From contig OZ038321.1 of the NCBI GenBank assembly GCA_964035795.1, forward strand, positions 18,975,209 to 19,039,208: DNA of 64,000 nt. Direction: 5' to 3'. The DNA comes from Pterobdella sp. o SKG-2022. Its lineage: Eukaryota > Annelida > Clitellata > Hirudinida > Piscicolidae. This document shows positions 20,724 through 45,303 of this stretch, piece after piece; the first letter of the stretch is position 1; each line of letters begins with the position of its first letter. The notes beneath the pieces were generated by a model, which saw only the letters and a program-made list of their open reading frames with translations, was not told the origin of the DNA and did no database searches. The position numbers and the translations under genes are program-made.

Positions 20724-23700
20724 ATGTCAACGAGGATTAAATTAGATAGCAGAATAGGATGGTTGATTCAGAGTGGCCACATCAACAACCATCGTTCCAT
20801 GTTTGTTATTGTTGGAGACCAAGCCAAAGAACAAGTTTGTTGCAAACAAACAAATGTCGAATATTATTATAGTGGCATGAAACTGATTAAATTTTTAAAA
20901 CATATTGTGTTTATTTTTTTATTGTATTGTATTTATAAACACCTTAAAAACACAAGGATCACATAAGATGTTTGAAGGTTCACTTGTATCTTAAACAAAT
21001 GTTTGAATATTTTAAAATACTAAAATCGTTAAACTTTAGTGAAAAATTTAAACAGATTCCAAACCTGTTCCATGTGATGAACAAAGTGGCATGCCGAGCC
21101 AGTACCACTGTTCTTTGGGCTTATAAAAAAGATCTTGGCTTTAGCAGGTTTTATCAATTAATTTAATTTATCATGCTGCAAGTCATAATAAAAAACATGA
21201 TTTAATATTAAAATTCATGTTGATGAAAAAAAGTAGCATCATGAAAAATCAGCAATGATAATATTTTTCCCATATTATTTTAGTCAAAAAAGGAAAAGGA
21301 TGAAGATGAAAGATCAAAAGCTAAAAAATAAATTGAAAGAACTAGATGAAGATGACCCTTTTGAAACTTTTGTTGCCAGTACAAAAATCAGGTACTCTAT
21401 TTTAATAGAAATTAGAACCTGAAAAAGATATTTATTGAAATTTTATTAGACTTGATAATGTCAATGCTTATGAGCTTATGAAAAAGACTCTTAGCTTAAA
21501 TAATTATCACAATAAAATTATTTTAAAATATCAAACCCTTACAGATACTGTTATTACAAAGAATCTCACAACATTTTGGGACAGACTTTCAACATGTGTG
21601 TCTTGCAGGTAAATTATGTTAATATTAATTCAACAATTTTCAACGTTGATTCATGAGAAAATTTTACTAAATTTATTAAACAAAAAAAGCTAGAATATTA
21701 ATATTAATTATACTCGTAATTATTAATTTCACAAATTTATTTGTGCAAAAAAACCATTGGTTCTAAGAAAAAAACTACAACTGATCAAATTGAAATCATA
21801 AAATAGTATTAATAAAAATATTGATTAAATAATATGAGTTATTTACTTAATTCACTACAGGATTTTGAAGCCATAACTCCGAACATTCTGGCTCGCACCA
21901 TTGAGACAGTATCAGGTCAGTTGGCTCACAACAACTTCAACATTCATCTGTCAATTTTTTTATCTACCTTATCATGCATGAATACAAGTCTAAAATGTAG
22001 AGTGTGTTTTTGATAATGTTGATAAAAATAATTTTTTTTCGTATGATGTTAGCCCTCCAGCTTGGCATACTGATATCCTACATGCTAGTTCTTAGAGTTA
22101 CTATTAGTTTTTCAATTCAACTAAGAATCATTCTAATGTTTTATTTTTATCTCATAATAAGCAGGCTAGTATTTTACTCATAAACGAAACAATGCAAAAA
22201 AATTTTAGAATAAAAACAATAATTTTTATGAATGTTGTTGTTCTGACAGGAGGGGGCTTGGTGGTGATAATGATGAAGTCTGTGCATTCATTGAAGCAAC
22301 TTTATACTATGACTATGGTGCATTTAATTTGTTCCTATTTAGTTTTTAAAGTGCTAAAGAAAATAACAATAATAATATTTTTTATTATTATCATTTAAAT
22401 TATTGACTTATGTTCAATTGATGCTTAAGTGATTTATAATCATGGTTCAGCTTTTTTATAATTATGTCCATTATAAGTTGTACTGTTACAATCTACGCAG
22501 AATTAATTGAGTTATAAACTTGGTAAAGATTTGAAGAAAATTTCTTCAATATACATCAACTACCAACAGACACAGATTTTTCAATATTTTAAAATAATAT
22601 TATAAAGATCTGTTTTTGTTCAATTTACACAAGGATTTTTGATGTCTCTTTCTCGAGTCATCTGCGATTTTGCATTCAAAATTCTGAATCGCATATATAT
22701 GATATTTAGATCATACTGTTGATAGACTTTTAGATATGCCAATCGCCATATTTTCTGATGCAAACAATGTATACCAGTAATTTAAACAGTCTGCCCTTTA
22801 TTTTTGTTTTTTTATTCACCATTCAAAAGCAGTATGTATGGCTTACAACGATAAAAGCAATGCCATTACCTCTACCAATAATAATAATCATAAATGTATT
22901 ATAATACACCAGGACATACATGCTCGATACAGGACTGAGTCCCACAAGGATGTGGTAGGCAGGTTTAATGAGAGGTTTGTGCGCTTGAATGTTGCTTTAT
23001 TAGTAAATTAGATTCAAAATAATGATTTTCTTGAGCCAAAAGGAAATGGAAAAAATTTTTGACACTAATAGTTTTTACTATAAAGTACAAAGCTTTTTGT
23101 TAACGGTTTTTGCTTTCGAAATGTTGCACTGTTAACGAAAAGCTTCGTACTTTAACTCTCAAAGTTATTATATTCAGTAAAAAATAACACATCTATTTTA
23201 TAATTAACATAAACTATCTCCAACCAATCAGATTCATGCTCTCATTAGGCCTGTGTAATGGGTGCTTGGTATTGGATGATCAATTGACTGTTTTGCCTAT
23301 CTCCGCCTCCATTCACAAGCCCATCCCACGACAGATCAATGTTATCATCAATACTAATTGTTTTCATTATTTTCTTTTTTGTTATATGCCTTATTACGTT
23401 TTAAATATTATAAGAATTTACAATACCAGTTACCACTAATGAATGGAATCAATACTTGAAAAATATTTGTCTGCTTGTTTTAATGAACACAAGGAATGTG
23501 AATTCTAAAGTAATATTCTACATTTATTCAAAAATAAAGCTATAATTTTAGGTAAGTATGACCTTACCATGAAAAATTAGCATTTTTGTTATGATGACAC
23601 AGGAGGCAGGAGACAAGGAGTTGCAAGAGTTGATGATGGAACTGTCAAGTGATGATCGCAACCTCATTCCCGCTGCTCTCTTGGGCCTCTGTAAAACTTT

Positions 23701-24953
23701 CCATCAGGTCTTTCTCTTCAGTGCAATTGATTTTCAATGTAATAAAGTTTCATTACAATACCATTGTTATATGCTTTCTTTATAGAGTTGCTACTAATAC
23801 ACGCGTTTTAATATCATGAATTTGTTTCTTTTTAGTTTTCATCATCTCTCAATCATTTTTCTAATAAATGAATTATGATTTTCGAGATATATATTTATTC
23901 ATAAACTTACCAATCATCTATTTAATAAACTACCAAAAAACTTCTCATACACAGGGAAAATCAGTGATTCAGCTCATAAGCACTCTTTTTGAACGTAGTT
24001 TGCAGTCTACAGCAGTGATCACAGCTGCTAGGGGAAGGGGCAAATCAGCTGCTTTGGGACTAGCTGTTTCTGCTGCTATTGCTTATGGGTATGAGTCCAA
24101 GTTGCTTTTGTTGTAATGATGTTAAACTTTTCAGCTTACAAATTAATTATGCAATATAATAAGCATGAATTAGCCGAAATGATAATTATCCCCACTATAA
24201 TTTGATACTTATTTTTCAAATGATATGGAAAACTATTGAATAGCAAAGCCAGCAAGATAATTTTCAATGATTTTTCCCACGTAATTTTAATTATAATTTT
24301 GTTTTCTTAATCACTATTCTTAGTATATACTTTTGTATTCACTTAGTATTGTAAACTCAACAATAATGTAAAAAAACGTACACACAACACACAGGTACTC
24401 GAACATCTTCTTGACAGCTCCCTCTGCAGAGAACCTCAAGACCCTCTTTGAGTACATCTGCAAGGGCTTCGATGCTCTCAAGTACCAGGTGCTTGTCATT
24501 TTAATCAAGAATAAAAATAATATATATGAATAACTTTTTTGATATTATTTGATTGTTATTCTATATAGATCAGTAACCCACTAGATAGCCTGATTCTATA
24601 AAACTTGGGCTATAGAGATAATTAAGGATGAAGATGATATTAACACCCGATTGCACTAGTATGAAGATGCATCAACATGACCCACAGGAGCATGAAGATT
24701 ATGAGCTGATCCAGTCAACCAATGCAGCATTCAACAAGGCAATCATCCGGATCAATGTCTTCAAACAACATCGCCAAACAATACAGGTGGCTCTGATATA
24801 AGTGATTCATGACATTTCATCTTTTGTTTAAGATATTTTAATGAAGTTGTTTTTATGTTAATTTCACTTAATTCTAACACATGCTCACATGAAAATGGGT
24901 GTAACTTCATGGTGATGATAATAATGAAGATGATGAGGATGCTTCAAATATAT

Positions 24954-24989
<36 letters not shown>

Positions 24990-27900
24990 CCAGTATGTGC
25001 AGCCGACAGAGCATCAGCAGCTGGCGCAAGCAGAGTTGCTGGTGATAGATGAAGCAGCAGCCATTCCCTACCAACATGTCAACAAACTGATTGGACCATA
25101 TCTGGTTTTCATGTCATCCACTCTAAATGGGTTGGTGGAATGGGTATCATTATTATTCAATGGTTTCATTATTTTTTTTTATGTGTTTGGTTTGTGTTTT
25201 GAGAATTTTCATCATGCTATTACGTTTGCACTTTTGTTTTTAGTTTTTTTTTTCTATTAAATTTTTTCTTCAATATTTATTTTCAAATTTGATCCACCAC
25301 CATGGCAGTTATGAAGGCACAGGCAGGTCATTGAGTTTGAAGTTGATGAGCTCACTGAAGGTCATTCTTCCTTTGTATCACTACTCATCTTTTTATTTAT
25401 TTTCTTCACATAAATGTTCACTTGCTATTTTTTTACATTTATTTTCATGTAATATTACTTTTTCTATCATTCAGTTATTATTATTTTTATTATTGTTATT
25501 ATTTTATTGTTTTTTTTACTTTACTATTATTGTTATTGTCGGCCCACATAGCTCAGCTGGTAGAGCGTTAGACTAGTTATCTAAAGTAACCGGGTTCAAT
25601 CCCGCGCGGGCCGACAATTATACTTAAAAAGAGTAGCGCCCTGTGAATCATCTGTTGAGCTAACGAAACCCCAATATGGGGCGACTAAAAGTCGATCTAA
25701 AAAAAATCTATTATTGTTATTCTTATCGTTATTATGAAAATGATGATGGTGACAGGAGAGTGCTTCAGAGAGCAGCGAGGGAGTGGTGTTGGAGGAAGTG
25801 GTGAACAAGCTTAAGTCACATAAAGTGTCTCATGCCCCTACACATGGTATGTGTGTGTCGACTCTAAATAGGATTATAAAGACGATAAATATGTGTGATG
25901 ATGATATTCATTCAGTTTTTTGTGGCAGAATTATTTTATATTTTTCTTATCAGTAAAAAAATAAGCTTCAAACACTTATAATTTTGAATGCATCAACAAA
26001 TACAAACTACCAAACAAAAAAATTCCACAAAATACACAACTACAAACACTCACACCCATAACAACAGGCAGAAAGTACCAACATATAGAGCTGGAGACAC
26101 CGATAAGGTATGGGGATGATGACCCTATTGAAGCCTGGCTCAATTCCCTTCTCTGCCTTAAGCCTTACAATTATCCCGGTGATTATGGGGGAGGGGTTGC
26201 TGGGGACAACATAATGGTGGTGTTAAGGGTAATTTTAATGGTGGTGATGATAGGGTGCTTGTATGGATGATGATGTCATTTATCGTATCTATCTCAAAAA
26301 TATGCTGTTTTGACAATAATATTACGTTTTCATTAATACAAAGAAAAAAAATTCACTACAATGAAATTATAAAACTAACAATTAAATTAACAAATTCCAC
26401 TAAAACCCTACTTTATACTACTTTTGGCGCTACTTTCATTACTACTACCACTACAACTACTGATGCTACTGCTACTACTAATACCAATAATAATTATGCA
26501 AATCTTCAAGGCAAGTTGTCGACACCGCATGCCAATGAATGTGAGTTGTTCATAGTGGATAGGGATGTGTTGTTCAGTTGTGATGGTGTGTGTGAGGTGT
26601 TCCTTAGAGCTCTTATAGGCATCTTTGTTGCCTCTCATTATAAGGTTTGCTGTTTGCTATTGGGCGGTGGATACAAATGAACATAATTGATGTATATTAT
26701 AAGATTCACTAGTGTTTATGTAGATTTATATATGATAGATAAAATTTTTTGAAAAAATCTTTTGAATAGAAATTTCATAATGGTTTTAATTAAAACACAG
26801 TATATATAAAACAAGGTTCTGGGTCTATTAGGAAATAATAAATCTAAAACATGCATGCATACCATAAGTTCAAACTGAATGGATATATGACCATTAAAGA
26901 ACAGTCCAGACGACATCCAGATGCTGTCAGATGCACCAGCTCACCACGTTTTTGTGCTTGTGCCTCCCAACTTCCAGGTGAACAAGCCCCAGATACTCTG
27001 CGCTGTGCAGGTCAGTTTTCTATCTATTTATCTATCTATCTGTCTATTTATCTATTTAACTCATTTCATTAGCTATCTTCCCATCAATCTGTTTTGCTAT
27101 TTATAAATATATAATTTAAATCATCAACACCAGATATCAATAGAGGGGGATATATCGAAAGAGGTGATAATGAATGGGTTAAGGAGGGGAGTGAGGGGAG
27201 TTGGAGACCTGGTGCCATGGATGATTGAGCAAGAGGTTTGACTTGTTTTTATTTTTTTTGTTTCATTTTTTTTAAATACATTATATACGTATTTGATGCT
27301 ATATATTTTTATTTTTCATTTTAATTTTTGTATGTGTACTTTGTTTCATAAGTTATGGTTGATTTAGAAGTTACATAAGAATAGAAAACAATACACACAC
27401 AGACACACACACACACACACACACACCAGTATGGTGAGAGGAACTTTGCAGAGATGTCAGGGGCTCGAGTGGTGAGAATTGCAACCAATCCTGAGCATCA
27501 GAAGGTTCAGAATTGTTAACTACTTAATGATGTTTTCAATTTTTAAAATACTTGCAATAATTGAAACATCGTTATCGTTTATCGTCTTTATAATTCCATT
27601 TTTGTGAGTTTTGACCATCTGATGATAATTTGTTTAAAAAGCTTTATGCATTATTGAACCTATAATGCAGAAGCACCAATCAATTGAGCGACTGAATTGA
27701 ATTGTTGACTTACTTAGACCTATAAAGCCTTGTTTTTATCAATAATACTCATAACAAGTCTCATCACTTGAACAATAGATGGGATATGGTAGCAGGGCAC
27801 TACAGTTATTACAGGATTACTTTGAAGGCAACTTCATCACCTCCCATCATCTTTCTCATCCTCCTCCTCTTTTGGGGACTGTCATGTCGTTGAAAAGCGT

Positions 27901-30900
27901 GCAGGTGTGTTATGTTTTGTATGGATGTATCAACGTACGATACGATGATAACTATGTTTAAAGTCTCGTCAAAGCAAGGGCTTTTGGGCTTATAAATGGT
28001 CTTTGTGTTCAAGTTCATATATTTTAAAAAATTTCAAAATACCAAAAACTTAATCTTTAAAATCTCAAAATTAAACTCACTAAACATACAGTCAACAGAG
28101 TCAATGAAGGAACAAACATCAACACAACGTCACACCCAACTATTACTACCTCTTCATCAGCGTTCTCCTCCTCATCTTCATTACATGGCTGTGTCTTACG
28201 GCCTCACCCTACCCCTTATTAAGTTCGTACTGTATCATATTGATGGGAGGGAGTTTTCATAATAGTTTAGCATTCTTTTATCACTATTGTTTTGGCATTA
28301 GACATACCACAGTTTTTATATCTAGTTTTTATTCCCTATATACCAATAGATAGATTTTAAAAAATTTAAAAATAACATCGTTATTAGAAAAATATGAATA
28401 TAGTATATAAGAATACTACTAATAATAATAATAATGACTAACAAAAGGTTTTGGAAGAAGTTCGGCATGGTGCCTGTGTATGTGGCTCAGCAGAAGGTTT
28501 TTTGTTTTTAATAATAATAATAAGAATAACAATAATAATGAAAATAGTTAAAAAATAATAATAGTAATAATTGAGTTTCCTATCCATTTCTTTTACAACT
28601 ATAGAAATAAAAAAATTTTAATGATCATATTTTGATGCTTTTATTTTTATTATCATTGTTGTTGTTTTTGTTAATGCAGAACATTTTGACTGGGGAGCAC
28701 AGTTGCATAATGTTGAAAAGCATTAACAAAGAGGAAGAAGAGAAGGAAGATGGTGGTGATGATAATCATACTAGGAATGAGTCAAAAGAAGCTTGGCTGT
28801 CTGAGCTTTTCCAGGGTTGTTTTTATTGTACTATTTCATTATGCACCTATCTTTTCTATGATAAGTAAGCATTATTATAATAGAAACAAACACAAAGGTT
28901 TATTGAGAAACTTAATACACGAAGCTTTTCGTAAGAGTATCTTACATTATCTAGTCACACTAGATACTCTAACGAAAAGCTTCGTGTATTAAGTTTCTCA
29001 GTAAACCTTTGTGTTTGTTTCTATTATATTGATTTCAGGCTATTTCACGTAGGCATTATTTATAATGCTATTTTTTTAGTTTTGCTATATTTCCACCATT
29101 GTTATTTTCTGGGGGCTATAGAATGCTCAACTTACATATTGTTGCTTGTAACACCATCGTTCGTTGCATATTCTTATGTTCTGTCAGCCCGTGTAGATCC
29201 ATTGGTGGAGCTTTAGAATGATTATTTTGAGTTTTATCCCGTTTTCAGCCAACAGTTAGCATCTGTTTCGCCGTGTTATTTTGCCATATTAAATTTGTTA
29301 CAAAAGTTTTGAATCACACGCAAATATGCTGTATAGATACTTTTTAACGTTACATAGACTAGATCGTATGGTTTTCTAGGTGGTGACAAATATTAAGTAA
29401 ATGGTTCTTTTTATTCCGAAGAATCATCCAATTATTTATTAAGGTGATTTTTTTCAATAACCAAAATCTTTATCCTTTTGTGATTTTTTTGACAATATAA
29501 GTTATTTTCACGAAACGCTCCATACAGTTTTGTCAATAAACCTTTGATTTTTTAAAATAAAATTTCTATTATTTTCAATGTTCTTCGTTATGTTTCAAAT
29601 ATTTATTAAGCATTCTAATTGTTATATCGCCTACAGACTTCAGGTGCAGATTGGTACATTTGCTAGGCAGTGATCTGAGGCATTGGGGGTGTGTGTTGGC
29701 CATGTGCGTGATCAATAACAAGCATGTGAAACTTCCTTTTAAAGGTTTCTATATTTTCTCTCACTATCCACTTTATACGTTATGTAATCAAAGCACGAAA
29801 CCAAAAAACACTCAGAGATAGACAAAGAGACATTGACACAGACCTTAAGCAGGCATGATATCAACAGACTCGACAGGTATTCTCGTCTTCTCTGTGACGT
29901 CACGCAGGTCATTATATAAAAGTGAAGTTTATTTTTTGTTGATAATATTATCAGTAGGTAGATTTTCTTGACTTTCGCATATTAACGAACTTTAATTTGA
30001 ATGGTCTTCTGATGAATGTACCCATATAGAATACTATCAGAATGATTGTTGCTATCGGTTTTTATAAGAGTGAGAAACAATATACTAGTGTATCAGAGAC
30101 AATATTGATCAAGTAAAGGGTTATTGGTTGAAAACTACTAATTTTCAATGATTAGTTTTATATTATTATATAGAACATTTAGTTATTAAGTTTTTGACAA
30201 CTGAATACTACTGATGGAATGGCAGACGAAACCAATATTGTTAATGCTTTATAATTAACTGTGATGTTCAGATAAAGGACCTCATACCACGATTGTCTCA
30301 GCTGATGTTTCTGCAGAAGATCAACCCACAACTCAACACTTCTCACATCCTTAAGCAGGTTTTATTATATTGCTTACTTTATATCTTTCATGTTTCACAC
30401 GCATAAAGAAGGTCCGTCAACACGCAGTCAATTTTTACTTTGAATTTTGTAAAAAACGCAACATACATAGACACAAACCTACATGAATATGTACACGCAT
30501 ACACAGACAATCCTGTTAGGAGCAGGCCTACAAGGCAAAAGTTTTGAGGATGTGGCTTGTGAAATCGACCAATCATATCCCGTCAACCAGGTTTGAATGT
30601 TTTATAATCGTTTATTTTCATTCTATATTATATATATTATATATGCAGTAATTTTTAATTTTTTATATATTATTATTCTGTTGTTTTTTTCGCTATTGTT
30701 ATAAAAATATGTTATTCTGTTACACTACTATCCCTCTTATTATTTGTTACCATCAATATTTTTATTATCTGGCAGGATACCTTATCGATTCTAATTCATG
30801 TCCTGTTTATAACCAGTACATCATTGTAACACCAAGGTACTTTCTCTACTGCACCAGTCATGCAAGAGTTTCCTACAAGTAATCTATGTTTACTATTAAG

Positions 30901-31903
30901 TCATCCAAAATATTGGCTTTATAGATCAGCTGGTAGAGAATTAGACTAATTATTTGAAGCTACTGGATTCTTTATTGATTTTAATGATGTCAATATTTAT
31001 TCAAACGTTAGTTATAGTGATTACATCATTAGGAACAACCATAAAACCAGGCTGACAATTTAATCAACTGGAGGAGTTGCAAGACCCTCTTGAATTTTAT
31101 TTGAATATCTTAATCCTTCCAATGGACTCCTTGCAAAAATTATGCCAACATTAACAGAGAATACGAGAGTTGATGAACACATCCGGTAGTGACGCCACAT
31201 TTCCCACATCAAAACCTCCCTTGTCTTCCGTACAGACTGAACTGGTCTGGTTAATTTTTTAATATAAGGATAATGTTTTGCTTGTATGCATTTATTTAGG
31301 TGTTTAATGCCTACTACTGGACTTTTTTATTTTTGATACATAAATGATGATGTCTTACAGGAAGAGGCGGCTATGGAGGAAGAAAAGAAACAAAAACTAA
31401 AGCAAACAAATAGCGAAAAAAACGATACGACACAGATAGACAAAGAGAAGCATGAAGGCCTAGAGAGTGCACTGCGGGAGGAAGATCTGGCCCAGTATGC
31501 CTTCACAAGCAACAAACCTGTTGTAGCCAATCAGAATTCATATGTATCTAATAAGATCAAGTAAGCATCTCGATATTATTATTTGTGGGAATATTATTGT
31601 TGTCTCCTAATCTATTTAAATTTATTCATTTATACCGATCTGTTTATTCATACATCTTTTGTTTAAAAAATTTATTTTTAGTATTTTATAGTTTTATAAT
31701 TCAAAGAAGTCAGTGACCCTTTGGAAAAGGGAAGAATGCTGACTATAATAAAATGACGAGAATGATGATAGTTTTATATTTATAAATCAACCTTCGAATA
31801 ATTGTTTGCTTAGACTTGTTTAATATTTCGAAGGAACATGTCTGGCAAGAGAAAGTTCAAGCATCATAACAACAAAAATAACTTCAAAAAACATAAAAAG
31901 TAA
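20724..31903 (+). CDS. NAT10: RNA cytidine acetyltransferase NAT10
   Basis: Nucleolar ATP-dependent enzyme that makes N4-acetylcytidine in 18S rRNA and some tRNAs. Exon starts-ends: 20724-20834, 21056-21147, 21284-21391, 21545-21608, 21861-21915, 22250-22317, 22913-22974, 23232-23340, 23603-23707, 23955-24088, 24395-24488, 24688-24786, 24994-25130, 25309-25360, 25756-25846, 26068-26178, 26511-26644, 26900-27010, 27134-27235, 27430-27504, 27779-27904, 28092-28222, 28448-28496, 28680-28815, 29637-29744, 29828-29907, 30272-30358, 30507-30590, 30837-30878, 31361-31560, 31834-31903. All phases agree: 1008 residues (human 1025). Helicase: Walker A ARGRGKSAALG (about 283-292) and VIDEAAAIP (about 384). 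Acetyltransferase: ARVVRIATNPEHQK joined to MGYGSRALQLL, the acetyl-CoA loop, then FWKKFGMVPVYVAQQ and LTGEHSCIML. The basic tail ends KNNFKKHKK. AATAAA at 31913. The 42-nt exon 30837-30878 is the least certain. Confidence 0.97.
23082..23155. repeat. Small fold-back repeat in NAT10 intron 7
   Basis: Left arm TAAAGTACAAAGCTTTTTGT plus TAAC pairs with right arm GTTAACGAAAAGCTTCGTAC plus TTTA around a loop of about 26 bases. It carries the CGAAGCTTTT core shared with other fold-backs in the window. Confidence 0.7.
24953..24988. repeat. (CA)n microsatellite
   Basis: About 18 CA units immediately before NAT10 exon 13 (acceptor cag at 24991-24993). Confidence 0.95.
25539..25700 (+). mobile_element. 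tRNA-derived SINE in NAT10 intron 14
   Basis: The head keeps an A box (TAGCTCAGCTGGTAGAGC), an anticodon-like stem TTAGA/TCTAA and a B box (CGGGTTCAATCCCG). An 8-bp outer stem GTCGGCCC/GGGCCGAC closes it. The T loop is one base short of a functional tRNA, so this is a SINE head rather than a tRNA gene. The body continues with AGTAGCGCCCTGTGAATCAT and ACCCCAATATGGGGCGAC, the latter also present in reverse complement at 43377-43475. A CTATAAAGACGA-like end appears near 25875. Confidence 0.75.
27403..27427. repeat. (CA)n microsatellite before NAT10 exon 20
   Basis: Short run of CA dinucleotides ending at the acceptor of exon 20 (starts 27430). Confidence 0.9.
28879..29028. repeat. Near-perfect fold-back element in NAT10 intron 24
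   Basis: Arms of about 65 bases (28879-28945 and 28961-29027) are almost exact inverted copies around a short loop. The outer end is AATAGAAACAAACACAAAGG and the inner core is CGAAGCTTTTCGTAAGAGTA. It has no coding capacity. The core sequence recurs at 57828-57997 with different outer arms. Confidence 0.85.
29186..29250 (+). repeat. Degenerate tRNA-SINE head
   Basis: GTCAGCCCGTGTAGATCC then TTGGTGGAGC and later GAGTTTTATCCCG follow the spacing of the SINE head at 25539, with many substitutions. It lies in NAT10 intron 24. Confidence 0.4.
30912..30985 (+). repeat. Degenerate tRNA-SINE head
   Basis: TTATAGATCAGCTGGTAGAG then TTAGACTAATTATTTGAAGC matches the A box and anticodon region of the SINE at 25539; the B box is lost. 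It lies in NAT10 intron 29. Confidence 0.55.
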
Positions 31904-32639
31904 CCATTTAAAAATAAATAATAATTTTTTTATTAAATCAAAAAAATTTTCGTTTTATATAACCGATATATGATGATGGAATAACTACAGCCTAAACCGA
32001 TAGAAGAAAAAACTCTTATTTTGTTTAAATCGTTCATTAAGCAACTAATATAAGGAATTGAAATGGCGCGGAACTTCGCTAAAAAGAAAAAATTCTGAAA
32101 AATAGAATTGTATATGAATGAAAGTAAGACAATTTGGTTATATAATTGAAGATATGGAAATAAGTATTTGAAAAAAAACAGTAAAATGATAAGTGATGAA
32201 ATTATTTTACTTAATTTTGCATAGGCTTAAGTTAAAATATTTTTAATAATCTGCAAAATTCATTATCGAGCACATGACAAAAATCGCTTGGGAAGCTTTC
32301 GTATGAGCAGGTGAATGTGAAAGCGATCGAACCGGCAATACCGAAATTCTACACTAGGCTTATGCAATCATTTTTATTGATAATGTTTGGTTAAAAAGAC
32401 AGGATTTAGTGAAGTTTTTAAAGACAAAAAAATAATTGCTGACATATATATGAAAATGTCTTACCATCAAAAAGTGCAGTATCTCAAAAAACTAGCTTGG
32501 TCTGAGAGGTCCACTGCATGCAGGAGAAAGACATGAAACTAACCAAAATAAGCCAAAAAAACCTTCGTATTAATAATTATAACAATATTGATGACAGTTT
32601 ACATAGCGCTGTGGAAAGCAACTAGGACGCCCCGTGTCA

Positions 32640-34030
32640 AAAATTCTTGAAAGATAGTCTAGAGATATGTTTTGAGACGAGACTTAAAAGTGGCTAATGA
32701 TGTTTAGTTTCTAATGTCGGGTGGTAGAGAGTTCCAAACAGCAAGAGACGCAAGTGGTATTATACTTTATGAAAAGTGCAGCAGCTGACGATCGAAGCAA
32801 TCTCAGATTGGGTTTATGTTCAATGATATTTTTGCAGCATTGTTCATTATTCCCTGAAGTTGTTTTTTTTTAATGTTTACTAATGTTATATAGAAAAAAA
32901 TTACAATAATCAAATTTGCTAAAAACCCAAAAACGAGCCAGTGTTGAAGCCATATCCTTGGCAAGAAATTGTCGTATAGAAGATCAAGCTCGAAGATGAT
33001 GATCGCAAGGACGAATGACAGTTGTAATGTGGTGGTTGAACGATAATTTCTTATCAATAGTGATTTCTAGGACTTTTATTTTTTGATGATGTCGATTGAA
33101 AAGTAACCAAAATTGTTGAATGAGAGTGATGAAAATTTATTTAGTTGTTGTGGGCGCCAATTTTTATGACTCCAGTTTTGGAAGTATTTAGTTGAAGTTT
33201 GTTAAGTAAAAACCATCTTTGAACCATTCTGAAGCATTCCGTGTAAATGGCAATGGAATTTGAAAGGTTATGGGGGTTATTTTGTTTAAGATTTGTATAT
33301 CATCTGCATATTAGTGATAGATTGAGTTGAAATTATGGAGAATGCTGGCAGTAGATGATATGTATGTAGTAAAAAAAGTGATTCAAGAACGGATCCTTGG
33401 GAAACGCCATGTTCAATGGTAACCGTGGAAGACCTATGAGTGCCAAGTTATACGAGCTGCTTTTTCTCAGTGAAATAGAACTCTAACCATTTTAGTGCTT
33501 GACTATCTATTCTAAACTCCCAAGACGCTCAAAAAAATTCTGCAATTAATTGTGTCAAATGTTGCAGTTAAGTCAAGTGATCTTAGAATAAAAGCTTTTT
33601 TTTTGTCGCTGTCTGCGTAAACGTCGTCAAGAACATGGAAAAATGCTGTTTTAGTTGAATGATTAAAACGATAAGCAGATTGGTAGCTTAAAAAGTTATG
33701 GTTATTAGTGATGTGAAATGCAAGTTGCATTAATATAGCTTTTTCGACTATTTTGGAAAAAGCTGATAAGTTCGATATTGGTCAAAAATTCGCTAGAGCT
33801 ATAGGGTCAAGGTTGGGGTTGTTAGAAGTAGGTTGATTTGATCAGTTTTGTAAAGGCTCGAAAAATTTCCTTCTCGTAAAGACACGTTTATTAGTGGCTA
33901 CAGCTGTTTATTTTCATAGCTGTGGAGAGTGGTCTGGTACAATGGTTATAAACTTTTCGTGGAAAGGGGTCAATCATTTAGTTGATAAAAGTGTTTGATT
34001 GGAATTTTGTTGAAACAAGCGAGTTTAAAA
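32640..34030 (-). mobile_element. Decayed CR1/Jockey-type LINE reverse transcriptase
   Basis: Minus-strand relic between NAT10 and QARS. In order: NFLSYQSAYRFNHSTKTAFF (about 33690-33630), matching the E-x-Q-SAYRxxHST-x-TAL block; ILRSLDLTATFDTINCRI, the motif A region with the catalytic DL-x-AFDT; ALKWLEFYFTEKKQLV; and EHGVSQGSVLESLF (about 33415-33375), matching GVPQGSVLGPLLF. A corrupted ADD-type motif and several stops and frameshifts follow. Upstream, a decayed version of the RPIsnLs..sKi.Ek block is visible. No complete reading frame remains. Confidence 0.75.
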
Positions 34031-34484
34031 AAAGCATATTATTTAAAATCAATTTCTTTATAATTAAAATCTAAAAAAATAGAGATAGCTTGATCAGATT
34101 ACATGAACACAGTGTCAAAGTATTCGAAGGTATTGGAATCGTATGAAAAAGTCGTTAAAGATTAAAGAAAGTGATTTATGACAACGAAAAAAAATTATGA
34201 AAGTGGAACGAATAATCGAAAGAATGAAACGGATTTATATGAAACTTTAGGAAAGAATATAGGAAATGTGAAATTCTTAATATGAAACTAATTGATAATC
34301 AGAACTTTTTTTTGGATTAATTAATAAAAACTCAATTTTTTTTACAAGACATATATGCTTGAAGAACTTGGGTAAGATTATTTAAAGTTTCGCAAGATAT
34401 TTTTAAACATCACTTCCTTTTAAGCAGCAGGCGTGAGTGGACGGTATTTAAATAAGTTTAGTAAGCGTTTGTTTCAATAAAAAA

Positions 34485-45303
<10,819 letters not shown>

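Noticed and set aside
25541..25617. Possible tRNA-Thr (AGT) gene
   Set aside because: The T loop is one base short, position 37 is not a purine, a SINE body follows directly, and degenerate sister copies occur in the window; it is a SINE head.
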